Positions 1 through 5,712 of a stretch of 5,712 bases of DNA are shown here, one piece after another; the first letter of the stretch is position 1; each line of letters begins with the position of its first letter. Below the pieces are notes generated by a model. The model was given only the letters and a program-made list of their open reading frames with translations, did not search any database and was not told where the DNA came from. A program made the translations under genes and the position numbers. This DNA is from Dehalococcoidales bacterium (GTDB lineage: Bacteria; Chloroflexota; Dehalococcoidia; E44-bin15), in assembly GCA_030615555.1 (NCBI GenBank), contig JAUWZB010000059.1:1-5712 (forward strand), written 5' to 3'.

Positions 1-2
1 GG

Positions 3-50
3 CAGGTGGCGCAGCAACTGGCAAGGGCGAGAAAAATTGTCCAGGGCTAG
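3..50 (+). CDS. 3' end of an unidentified upstream gene (partial)
   Basis: The third reading frame is open from the window edge and closes with TAG at 48-50. It gives a basic, helical-looking tail, QVAQQLARARKIVQG. Only 15 residues are visible, too few to name a family. The stop lies one base before the rpe ATG, the spacing expected of co-transcribed and translationally coupled genes, so the tail probably belongs to the gene that leads the rpe operon. It could also be a chance open frame, because 48 bases without a stop is not significant in GC-rich DNA. Confidence 0.45.
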   Translation, partial: QVAQQLARARKIVQG

Positions 51-51
51 A

Positions 52-729
52 ATGGTTAGCAGCGAGATCAAGATAGCCCCTTCCATCCTCTCCGCCGACT
101 TCGCTCGCCTGGGCGAGCAGGTCGTTGAGGCGACCAGGGCGGGCGCTCACTACATCCATGTGGATGTCATGGACGGGCACTTCGTCCCCCCGATAACCAT
201 CGGCTCCCCAGTGGTCGCCGCGATCCGCCCCTGGACAAATTTGCCCTTAGATGTCCACCTGATGGTCGAGAGACCGGAGCGTCAGCTTGAGCAATTCGCC
301 CGGGCAGGGGCGGACATCATCACTGTCCATGCTGAGGTTTGCCCCGATCTCCATAAAATAGTGGAATCGATAAAAGGGCTTGGGGTCAGGGCTGGGGTGT
401 CCCTCAACCCGGCGACCCCGCTCACCATAATCGATGAGCTCCTTCCCGCCCTCGATCTGGTGCTCCTGATGACGGTCAACCCGGGCTTTGCCGGTCAGGC
501 CTTCATTGATGAGCTTTTGGATAAGATCGCTCGCCTCAGGCAAATCCTGGATGAGCGGGGGCTTATGGTGGAGCTTGAGGTCGATGGGGGCATCTCGGCT
601 CAGACAGCGCCCGGGGCAGTTGGGGCGGGGGCGCGAGTGCTGGTAGCTGGCTCGGCGATCTTTAATCGCCAGGGGAGCGTCGCAGAGGCGATGGCGAGGC
701 TCAGGGCGAGCCTGGGGGCTAACCGGTAA
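52..729 (+). CDS. rpe: Ribulose-phosphate 3-epimerase
   Basis: This cytosolic enzyme interconverts D-ribulose 5-phosphate and D-xylulose 5-phosphate in the pentose phosphate or Calvin pathways. The 225-residue product has the normal family length and is a complete TIM barrel. Visible family motifs are IAPSILSADF (residues 8-17), HVDVMDGHFVP (36-46), DVHLMV (67-72), the phosphate-loop region MTVNPGFAGQ (140-149), EVDGGI (176-181) and VAGSAIF (198-204). By family knowledge H36, D38, H69 and D178 bind the catalytic metal, with D38 and D178 as the acid/base pair; all four are present. The usual FGGQ is FAGQ here, a mild variant. ATG at 52 was chosen because it follows the upstream stop directly and leaves the standard short N-terminus; an in-frame TTG at 37 would add five residues and overlap the upstream gene. 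No strong Shine-Dalgarno precedes either start. No promoter is visible, so it is probably transcribed from upstream. Confidence 0.97.
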   Translation: MVSSEIKIAPSILSADFARLGEQVVEATRAGAHYIHVDVMDGHFVPPITIGSPVVAAIRPWTNLPLDVHLMVERPERQLEQFARAGADIITVHAEVCPDLHKIVESIKGLGVRAGVSLNPATPLTIIDELLPALDLVLLMTVNPGFAGQAFIDELLDKIARLRQILDERGLMVELEVDGGISAQTAPGAVGAGARVLVAGSAIFNRQGSVAEAMARLRASLGANR

Positions 730-907
730 GCTTATACATGGTCCTGAGGCATCTGGTGCAGATATTGACCCGCACCTTCTTCCCATCGATGAACATCGTT
801 CTCTTCTGGGTATTAAGCTTCCACTGCCGATTGGTGCGGCGCTTGGAGTGGCTAACATTATGCCCAAACTGAGGCGTCTTGCCACATATATCACATTTCC
901 CTGGCAT
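719..907 (-). CDS. rpmB: 50S ribosomal protein L28 (zinc-ribbon form)
   Basis: Small basic protein of the large ribosomal subunit, 62 residues, the normal length for the family. It has the L28 signatures KCDICGKTPQFGHNVSHSKRRTNR (residues 4-27) and VRVNICTRCLRT (45-56). Four cysteines, C5, C8, C50 and C53, form two CxxC pairs, which marks the zinc-binding (C+) form rather than the cysteine-free paralogue. The ATG at 907 is preceded by AAAGGGG with a 5-base spacer; an in-frame TTG at 925 lies before that site and is rejected. It is transcribed alone, divergently from yloV and convergently with rpe, whose last 11 bases (719-729) it overlaps. A candidate promoter lies at 957-985. Confidence 0.97.
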   Translation of the reverse strand: MPGKCDICGKTPQFGHNVSHSKRRTNRQWKLNTQKRTMFIDGKKVRVNICTRCLRTMYKLTG

Positions 908-912
908 CACTT

Positions 913-919
913 CCCCTTT
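913..919 (-). promoter_or_regulatory. Ribosome binding site of rpmB
   Basis: Read on the - strand this is AAAGGGG, five bases before the rpmB ATG, a good Shine-Dalgarno match that decides the start. Its bases overlap the -35 element of the yloV promoter on the other strand (918-923), showing how compressed the gap is. Confidence 0.7.
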
Positions 920-946
920 GACCAAATTGGAATTTTGCTGTAGAAT
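918..946 (+). promoter_or_regulatory. Candidate sigma70-type promoter of the yloV-recG-argS operon
   Basis: TTGACC at 918-923 matches the -35 consensus TTGACA in five of six positions. TAGAAT at 941-946 matches the -10 consensus TATAAT in five of six. The spacer is exactly 17 bases. Transcription would start near 953 and leave a leader of about 44 bases before the yloV ATG. It is the best promoter match seen in the window and the only non-coding gap, so it probably drives all three + strand genes downstream. Not experimentally supported. Confidence 0.72.
922..937. repeat. Imperfect inverted repeat, possible operator
   Basis: The sequence CCAAATTGGAATTTTG has 7-base arms around a central GG, with a perfect core AAATT-GG-AATTT at 924-935 and one mismatch in the outer arm positions. 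It fills most of the spacer between the -35 and -10 elements of the yloV promoter and lies within the leader of rpmB on the other strand. That is a typical position for a repressor operator, but AT-rich symmetry of this length can arise by chance, and it does not match an operator I recognise (for example that of FapR). Confidence 0.3.
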
Positions 947-956
947 TTACCGAATG

Positions 957-985
957 AGGATACCATAAATAAGCCCTTGTGGCAA
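957..985 (-). promoter_or_regulatory. Candidate sigma70-type promoter of rpmB
   Basis: On the - strand, TTGCCA (985 to 980) matches the -35 consensus in five of six positions and TATCCT (962 to 957) matches the -10 in four of six, with a 17-base spacer. Transcription would start near 950, giving a leader of about 43 bases before rpmB. The -10 elements of this and the yloV promoter face each other across 10 bases (947-956), so polymerase could not occupy both at once. Confidence 0.6.
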
Positions 986-996
986 GAAGGGGAGGG
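986..996 (+). promoter_or_regulatory. Ribosome binding site of yloV
   Basis: The purine run GAAGGGGAGGG sits directly before the ATG at 997. AAGGGG at 987-992 is four bases from the start, and GGAGG at 991-995 only one. The run favours ATG 997 over the in-frame GTG at 979, which lies upstream of it and has no such site of its own. Confidence 0.65.
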
Positions 997-2598
997 ATGA
1001 AGGTAATAAATTCCTGTAGCGGGCAAGATTTGGTCGGTATGTTTGGTGTCGCCACAGCGTGGCTGGAGAGAAACGCCGCCCAGATAAATTCCCTCAATGT
1101 TTTCCCCGTGCCCGACGGCGATACGGGAATCAATATGCTCCTCACCATGCGCTCGGCAGTGGAAGAGGCATCCCGCGCCATAAATGAGAGTGCCTCTGCG
1201 GTGGCCTGCGCCATAGCCCACGGTGCCCTGATGGGGGCACGGGGCAATAGCGGGGTGATCCTTTCCCAGATCCTGCGCGGCCTGGCAACAATGCTCCAGG
1301 AGAAGGATTGCCTGGAGGGGAGCGACCTGGTGGCGGGGTTGAGGGAAGGGACAACCCTTGCCTATAGGGCGGTGAGCCATCCTGTAGAGGGGACTATTCT
1401 CACCGTGATCAGTGAGGCCTCCGCTGCGGCTCAGGGGGTTTCCGCCACCAACAACCTGTGTGCTATTATGGAGGCCACCGCTAGTGCGGCGAAGGATTCC
1501 GTGGCCAGAACGCCCTCCCTGCTTGCGGTGCTCCGCGAGGCTGGGGTGGTGGATGCCGGGGGATTGGGGCTTTATGTGATCTTCGAAGGGTGGTTACGCT
1601 ACCTGCGGGGCGAGGGGGAGGGATATGAAATCCTCGCGCCGATCCCCGCCGGGCAGGTAGGGGCTAGCGTCTTCGGAGCGGAGCGCTCCTACGGCTACTG
1701 CACCGAGTTTATCATCGAGGGACGGGACCTTAACTCGGACCGGATCAGAGAGCGGCTGGAGGCTATGGGGGAGTCCGTGTTGGTGGTTGAGGATGAGAAT
1801 TTGGTGAGAGTCCATGTTCACACCTTTGATCCAGGAGCTGCCATTAGCTATGCCACCTCCCTGGGCACACTACACCAGGTGAAGGTACAAAACATGGATG
1901 ATCAGCATGAGGATTTTATCGCTATTGAAAAGCCACCCCAGATCGAGATCGCTACTGCGGCGGTGGCTTCAGGTGAGGGGATGGGGGAGGTATTTCGAAG
2001 CCTCGGGGTCACCGCCGTGGTTCCGGGGGGACAGACAATGAATCCCTCGACTGAGGAGCTACTCCGGGTGGTGGGATCGGTGCCCTCGGACAAGGTTATT
2101 CTCCTGCCTAATAACCCCAACATTGTGCTTGCCGCGGAGCAGGCGCGCGAGCTGAGCGCAAAAAGGGTGGCGATTGTGCCTACAGAAACGATCCCCCAGG
2201 GCGTGGCGGCGCTCCTGTCCTTCAACAGCGGGGCAGATCTCGAAGGAAATGTCGCGGTCATGACAGAGGCAATATCGGCGGTGCGGACGGTGGAGGTGAC
2301 CATTGCGGTGCGCTCCGCAAGGTTCGGCGACCTCGTCATGAAGGAGGGGCAGGCCATCGCCTTCCTCGATGGGGAGCTGGTGGCAGTGGGTGAGCGCATT
2401 CCCCAGCTGGTTAATGAGGTGCTTTCCCAAATCGATTTATCGGGGAGCGAGCTCGTCACCATCTACTATGGTGCCGATACTGAGGGTGCAGAGGCCGAGG
2501 GGCTCGCTGAGGCGCTCCGCCAGAAATACCCCCACCTTGAGGTGGAAGCGATCCACGGTGGTCAACCCCACTATAACTACATCCTTTCCGTGGAGTAA
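997..2598 (+). CDS. yloV: YloV/FakA family DhaL-domain protein, probable fatty acid kinase subunit
   Basis: In Bacillota, FakA of this family phosphorylates fatty acids held by a separate FakB protein, feeding acyl-phosphate to phospholipid synthesis. The activity is inferred here. The 533-residue product has the full family layout. The N-terminal DhaL nucleotide-binding domain (about 8-200) carries NSLNVFPVPDGDTGINM (31-47) with Mg-binding aspartates expected at D40 and D42, HGALMGARGNSG (75-86), HPVEGT (128-133) and VDAGGLGL (185-192). The middle domain has GYCTEF with C235 and HVHT with H273 and H275, equivalent to the zinc-binding Cys and two His of FakA as I recall them. The C-terminal half has the family motifs GGQTMNPST and LPNNPNI and ends in GGQPHYNYILSVE. 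There are no membrane segments or signal peptide. It is the first gene of an operon with recG 5 bases downstream. No yloU (Asp23) gene precedes it and no fakB (DegV) gene is nearby. Family assignment is secure; substrate is not. Confidence 0.93.
   Translation: MKVINSCSGQDLVGMFGVATAWLERNAAQINSLNVFPVPDGDTGINMLLTMRSAVEEASRAINESASAVACAIAHGALMGARGNSGVILSQILRGLATMLQEKDCLEGSDLVAGLREGTTLAYRAVSHPVEGTILTVISEASAAAQGVSATNNLCAIMEATASAAKDSVARTPSLLAVLREAGVVDAGGLGLYVIFEGWLRYLRGEGEGYEILAPIPAGQVGASVFGAERSYGYCTEFIIEGRDLNSDRIRERLEAMGESVLVVEDENLVRVHVHTFDPGAAISYATSLGTLHQVKVQNMDDQHEDFIAIEKPPQIEIATAAVASGEGMGEVFRSLGVTAVVPGGQTMNPSTEELLRVVGSVPSDKVILLPNNPNIVLAAEQARELSAKRVAIVPTETIPQGVAALLSFNSGADLEGNVAVMTEAISAVRTVEVTIAVRSARFGDLVMKEGQAIAFLDGELVAVGERIPQLVNEVLSQIDLSGSELVTIYYGADTEGAEAEGLAEALRQKYPHLEVEAIHGGQPHYNYILSVE
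2592..2595 (+). promoter_or_regulatory. Ribosome binding site of recG inside the yloV 3' end
   Basis: GGAG in the last codons of yloV lies 8 bases before the TTG at 2604. No ATG or GTG in the right frame is near, so this site together with the family-like N-terminus supports the TTG start and suggests coupling to yloV translation. Confidence 0.5.
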
Positions 2599-2603
2599 TA
2601 CCC

Positions 2604-4967
2604 TTGGATTTAGCCACGCTTCGAAAGATCTTAGAGCTGGAGCGAAAAAAAAGCTATCGGGATGGTGCCGTGTTTGGGGGACTCGATCGCTATCTTAAGC
2701 GCTGGGCGAGCGAACTTCCCGAGCGCTTGCTCCCCGCTAGCTACGCTAGTTTGGATATCAGACAGCGGGGGGAATGGGTGGAAAGCATGCTGCGCTGGCT
2801 GGATGGGACGGAGGCTGAGGGCCGAAAGGAGCCAGCCCCCAAAGTGAAAAGGGACGAAAACCTGGATGCACCGATCACCACCATCAGGGGGCTCAGCGCC
2901 AAGCTGTCTCCCAAGTTCCGCAGGCTGGGTGTCGAGACGGTGCGCGATATGCTCTACTTCTTTCCTAGGCGCCACATCGATTACAGCAAGCGGAAAACCA
3001 TCGCCGAGCTTGGGGTGGGCGAGGAGCAAACCGTCGTCGCTACAGTTTGGCAGGCGCAGGAGGCCATCCTGGGCGGCAGACGCTCCGCCGAGGCCATCGT
3101 GGGCGATGAGAGCGGCAACATGAGGGTGGTGTGGTTTAATCAGCCCTATCTTGCCAAACAGCTACGCACCAACTCGCAACTGGTGTTGAGCGGCAAGGTG
3201 AGCCTCTTTAAGGGGGTGAAGGTTTTCCAGTCACCGGAATATGAGCCATTGGTGAGCGAGGATTTGACCCACACCGGGCGGCTCATCCCCCTCTATCCCC
3301 TCACCGCGGGGCTAAGTCCTCGTGTGGTGAGGAGGCTGGTTAAGGAGACGGTGGACCTTTGGGCACCGCGCCTTCCTGATTTCCTTCCCGAGGATGTGAG
3401 AGGGCGTGCCCAGCTCCTCGAGCTTTCCGAGGCGGTAAAGCAGGCTCATTATCCGGAGAGCGAGCAGGTTAAGGATCGTGCTAGAAAAAGGCTGGCCTTC
3501 GATGAGCTCTTCCTGATCCAGTTGGGGGTGCTTTCCAGGAGGAGGGAGTGGCGGGAGGGCAGCGAGGCGAACCAGATTAAGCCCGAGGGCGAGATCCTGG
3601 AGGCCTTTCTCAGTTCCCTTCCCTTCACCCTGACCGAGGCTCAAAAGCGAGCCCTGGATGAGATCCTTGCCGATCTCGCTAAGGCGAGTCCGATGAGCCG
3701 GCTGCTTCAGGGGGAGGTTGGCAGCGGGAAGACCGTGGTGGCCACCGCAGCGCTCCTGGCTACGGTAGCTAGTGGCTACCAGGGGGCCTTCATGGCGCCC
3801 ACCGAGATATTGGCGGAGCAGCATTTTTCGAATATTTCCGCTCTGTTGGCTAAGGCAGGTCGTGAAGAAGAGGTAGCGGGTAGTCTGCGCACCTTCACCT
3901 CCCTGCTCCCTCGCCCAATCACCCTAGGCCTGCTTACTGGAAGTATGAAACAGAGCGAAAAAAAGGCGGTGCATCGGGCCATTTCGGAAGGTGAGGTGGA
4001 TATTATTGTTGGTACTCACGCGTTAATTCAGCAGGAGGTGGAGTTTGAGCGGCTGGGGCTTGCCATCGTCGATGAGCAACACCGCTTCGGCGTAATGCAG
4101 CGCACAGCGCTGCGCCAGAAGGGACCAAACCCTCACCTTTTGGTGATGACTGCCACCCCCATCCCGCGTAGCCTGGCGCTCACCCTCTATGGCGACCTGG
4201 ACCTCTCGGTGATCGATGAACTCCCCCCGGGGAGGCAGGTAATTAAGACGCGGCGGCTCGACCCTGAGGAGCGAGAGAATGCTTATCGCTTTCTCCGCAA
4301 GGAGATCGGGGAGGGACGCCAGGCCTTCATCATCTGTCCCCTCATCGAGGAGTCGGCAGCCATCGAGGCCAGGGCGGCGATCACCGAATATGAGCGCCTC
4401 TCTAGGGAGGTGTTCCCCGACCTCAGGTTAGGGCTAGTTCATGGCAGACTCAAGGCCTCGGAGAAGGAAGGGGCGATGAGGCGGTTTCGAGCTGGTGAGC
4501 TGGACACCCTGGTGGCTACCCCGGTGGTTGAGGTGGGCATCGATGTCCCCAATGCTACGGTGATGCTTATCGAGGGCGCCGACCGCTTTGGCCTGGCGCA
4601 GCTTCATCAGTTTCGCGGTCGCGTGGGGCGGGGGGAGCAGCAGAGCTACTGCATCCTGGTTGCCGAGAGCCCATCGCCCGAGGGAATGGAGCGCCTCTCC
4701 CTTCTGGAGCACACTCAGGATGGGTTTGCGCTCGCTGAGGAGGATTTGAGGCTCAGGGGGCCTGGGGAGTTCTTTGGCACCAGGCAGAGCGGGCTTCCTG
4801 ACCTCAGGATGGCGAAGCTTTCCGATATGAGGCTCCTGGAGCTTGCCCGCAGCGAGGCGATTCGCCTGTTTAAGAAGGATCCAGAGCTCTCTCGTCCGGA
4901 GCACCAGCTCCTTAACAGGGAGATGGCTCGGCTCTGGTGGGATGGCATCAGCACGGGGGAGGCATGA
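2604..4967 (+). CDS. recG: ATP-dependent DNA helicase RecG
   Basis: RecG remodels stalled replication forks and branch-migrates Holliday junctions. The 787-residue product is complete. It starts with a helical N-terminal extension of about 88 residues ending in a charged linker, then the wedge (OB-fold) domain from APITTIRG (89-96), including FFPRRHIDYS (119-128). The superfamily 2 helicase core shows Walker A GEVGSGKT (370-377), APTEIL, the DEQH box (490-493), TATPIPR (516-522), VHGRLK, ATPVVEVGIDVPNA and QFRGRVGRG (669-677). The TRG region, which couples ATP use to DNA movement, is present as LLEHTQDGFALAEEDLRLRGPGEF (700-723) and GTRQSG (725-730). The length resembles long RecG proteins such as that of Thermotoga (about 780) rather than E. 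coli (693). TTG at 2604 was chosen because it is 5 bases after yloV, follows a GGAG and gives a typical start. Its stop overlaps the argS start. No catalytic residue is missing. Confidence 0.98.
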   Translation: MDLATLRKILELERKKSYRDGAVFGGLDRYLKRWASELPERLLPASYASLDIRQRGEWVESMLRWLDGTEAEGRKEPAPKVKRDENLDAPITTIRGLSAKLSPKFRRLGVETVRDMLYFFPRRHIDYSKRKTIAELGVGEEQTVVATVWQAQEAILGGRRSAEAIVGDESGNMRVVWFNQPYLAKQLRTNSQLVLSGKVSLFKGVKVFQSPEYEPLVSEDLTHTGRLIPLYPLTAGLSPRVVRRLVKETVDLWAPRLPDFLPEDVRGRAQLLELSEAVKQAHYPESEQVKDRARKRLAFDELFLIQLGVLSRRREWREGSEANQIKPEGEILEAFLSSLPFTLTEAQKRALDEILADLAKASPMSRLLQGEVGSGKTVVATAALLATVASGYQGAFMAPTEILAEQHFSNISALLAKAGREEEVAGSLRTFTSLLPRPITLGLLTGSMKQSEKKAVHRAISEGEVDIIVGTHALIQQEVEFERLGLAIVDEQHRFGVMQRTALRQKGPNPHLLVMTATPIPRSLALTLYGDLDLSVIDELPPGRQVIKTRRLDPEERENAYRFLRKEIGEGRQAFIICPLIEESAAIEARAAITEYERLSREVFPDLRLGLVHGRLKASEKEGAMRRFRAGELDTLVATPVVEVGIDVPNATVMLIEGADRFGLAQLHQFRGRVGRGEQQSYCILVAESPSPEGMERLSLLEHTQDGFALAEEDLRLRGPGEFFGTRQSGLPDLRMAKLSDMRLLELARSEAIRLFKKDPELSRPEHQLLNREMARLWWDGISTGEA
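4955..4962 (+). promoter_or_regulatory. Ribosome binding site of argS inside recG
   Basis: The purine run GGGGGAGG lies in the last codons of recG. The GGAGG core is only one base from the argS ATG, closer than the usual 5-9; a wobble pairing of the leading G run would give about four. With the ATGA overlap this points to re-initiation after recG translation. Confidence 0.5.
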
Positions 4968-5712
4968 TAAAAGACGAGCTCGCAATCCTGCTGGAAAAGG
5001 CGGCTATCGAGGCGCAGCGGAGTAATCTGCTTCCTCCCATGGCGATGCCTGAGATTGTGCTGGAGCGCCCCCAGAATCCAGAGCATGGCGATTATGCCTC
5101 GACCCTCCCCCTGAAATTGGCACGGGCCGCAAGGATGAACCCCCTAACCATCGCCGAGAGCCTCGCCAGCCTGATTCAGCGTCCCGAGGAGATCGAGAGG
5201 ATCGCGGTAGCGCCTCCAGGCTTCATCAATTTCTCGCTGAGGAGCGATTGGCTCACCGCTCAGGTGGCGGCCATCTTAAGTGCCGGCGAGGAATATGGAA
5301 ATATCGACCTGGGGAAGGGCGTCAGGGTGCAACTGGAATTTGTCAGCGTCAATCCCACCGGCCCCCTTCATGTGGGGCATGGTCGGGGTGCCATCCTGGG
5401 GAGCACCCTGGCAAATGTGCTTGCTTCCTCAGGATACAAAGTGGTGAAAGAGTACTACATTAACGATGCCGGCAGCCAGATGGATGCCTTCTATCACTCC
5501 CTCTATGCTCGCTACCAGCAGGCGCTGGGGCGAGATGCCCTGATGCCCGCTGAAGGCTATTTCGGCGATTACATGATCGAGATCGCTAACGAGATCATTG
5601 AGGATAAGGGAGGGAAAGAGAAGGCGCTCTCTGATCTGGTGCTCAATTTATTGACGGAGCCGGAAAAGACAACGAAGGAAGTGGGCGAAAAAGGGATGGC
5701 GAAGGTCATCGC
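4964..5712 (+). CDS. argS: Arginyl-tRNA synthetase, N-terminal part (runs off the window)
   Basis: This class I synthetase attaches arginine to tRNA(Arg) using ATP. The frame is open from ATG 4964 to the window edge, giving 249 complete codons, somewhat under half of a usual 550-600 residue enzyme. The N-terminal tRNA-binding domain spans roughly residues 1-95 and carries NPEHGDYAS (38-46) and APPGFINF (83-90). The catalytic domain begins with VSVNPTGPLHVGHGRG (127-142), whose HVGH at 136-139 is the class I HIGH signature. INDAGSQ (166-172) is the next conserved ArgRS motif. The C-terminal anticodon-binding domain is outside the window. The ATG overlaps the recG stop by four bases (ATGA), so argS is the third gene of the yloV operon and probably relies on its promoter. 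The start is supported by a domain of normal length before HGDYAS; the next in-frame ATG (5039) would remove 25 residues. Confidence 0.96.
   Translation, partial: MIKDELAILLEKAAIEAQRSNLLPPMAMPEIVLERPQNPEHGDYASTLPLKLARAARMNPLTIAESLASLIQRPEEIERIAVAPPGFINFSLRSDWLTAQVAAILSAGEEYGNIDLGKGVRVQLEFVSVNPTGPLHVGHGRGAILGSTLANVLASSGYKVVKEYYINDAGSQMDAFYHSLYARYQQALGRDALMPAEGYFGDYMIEIANEIIEDKGGKEKALSDLVLNLLTEPEKTTKEVGEKGMAKVI

Noticed and set aside
103..118. Near-perfect inverted repeat GCTCGCC-TG-GGCGAGC in rpe
   Set aside because: It encodes the conserved ARLGE segment near the rpe N-terminus, has only a 2-base centre and no T-run. It is probably a by-product of GC-rich codon choice.
247..894. 215-codon open frame on the - strand across rpe and rpmB
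   Set aside because: It is antisense to rpe and out of frame with rpmB, both of which have clear family motifs. The translation has low-complexity, GC-driven composition and no recognisable domain.
979..996. GTG at 979 as an alternative yloV start
   Set aside because: It would add MARRGG, lies upstream of the purine-rich binding site rather than downstream, and overlaps the -35 of the rpmB promoter. ATG 997 fits better.
947..996. Possible riboswitch, T-box or attenuator in the yloV leader
   Set aside because: The predicted leader is only about 44 bases with no stem plus T-run and no recognisable aptamer core.
1902..2462. 186-codon open frame on the - strand inside yloV
   Set aside because: It is Ser/Thr/Ala-rich antisense translation of a well-conserved gene, with no ribosome binding site or known motif.
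3675..3780. Small hairpins and a 10-base palindrome in recG (3675-3688, 3737-3746, 3764-3780)
   Set aside because: They lie around the Walker A coding region, are 5-6 bp stems without T-runs, and are expected by chance in GC-rich coding DNA.
4434..4985. 183-codon open frame on the - strand inside the recG helicase core
   Set aside because: It mirrors the conserved helicase and TRG motifs, which constrain the sense strand, and shows no features of its own.

Overview
The window looks like ordinary chromosomal housekeeping DNA from a bacterium, probably a member of Chloroflexota (Dehalococcoidia-like). This placement rests on three things judged by eye: the style of the ArgRS, RecG and YloV proteins, the GC-rich codon usage with mixed ATG/TTG starts, and a gene order (rpe, rpmB, yloV, recG) otherwise familiar from Bacillota. 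It is an inference, not a database result. I see no mobile elements, CRISPR arrays, phage genes, tRNA/rRNA genes or broken genes.

Layout. Bases 3-50 are the last 15 codons of an unidentified upstream gene on the + strand. One base after its stop, rpe (ribulose-phosphate 3-epimerase, 52-729, +) begins, so the two are probably one operon. rpmB (ribosomal protein L28, 719-907, -) converges on rpe, and the two 3' ends overlap by 11 bases. An 89-bp gap (908-996) separates rpmB from the divergent gene yloV. This gap is the regulatory centre of the window: it holds one good sigma70-type promoter on each strand, an imperfect inverted repeat in the spacer of the yloV promoter, and both ribosome binding sites.

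Rightwards from the gap runs a tight three-gene operon: yloV (997-2598; two-part DhaL/FakA-type kinase-like protein), recG (2604-4967; branch-migrating DNA helicase with an N-terminal extension) and argS (from 4964, running off the window; arginyl-tRNA synthetase). The yloV-recG gap is 5 bases with a TTG start for recG, and recG and argS overlap by 4 bases (ATGA). argS is open to the window edge.

How they fit together. The products serve carbon metabolism (Rpe), translation (L28, ArgRS), probable fatty-acid phosphorylation for membrane lipids (YloV) and replication-fork repair (RecG). They do not form one pathway; the cluster looks like a growth-linked housekeeping neighbourhood. I found no convincing new biological system. 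The points most worth a second look are the face-to-face promoter pair at 918-985, the conserved FakA-type metal site in YloV without a neighbouring yloU or fakB, and the cross-phylum gene order.
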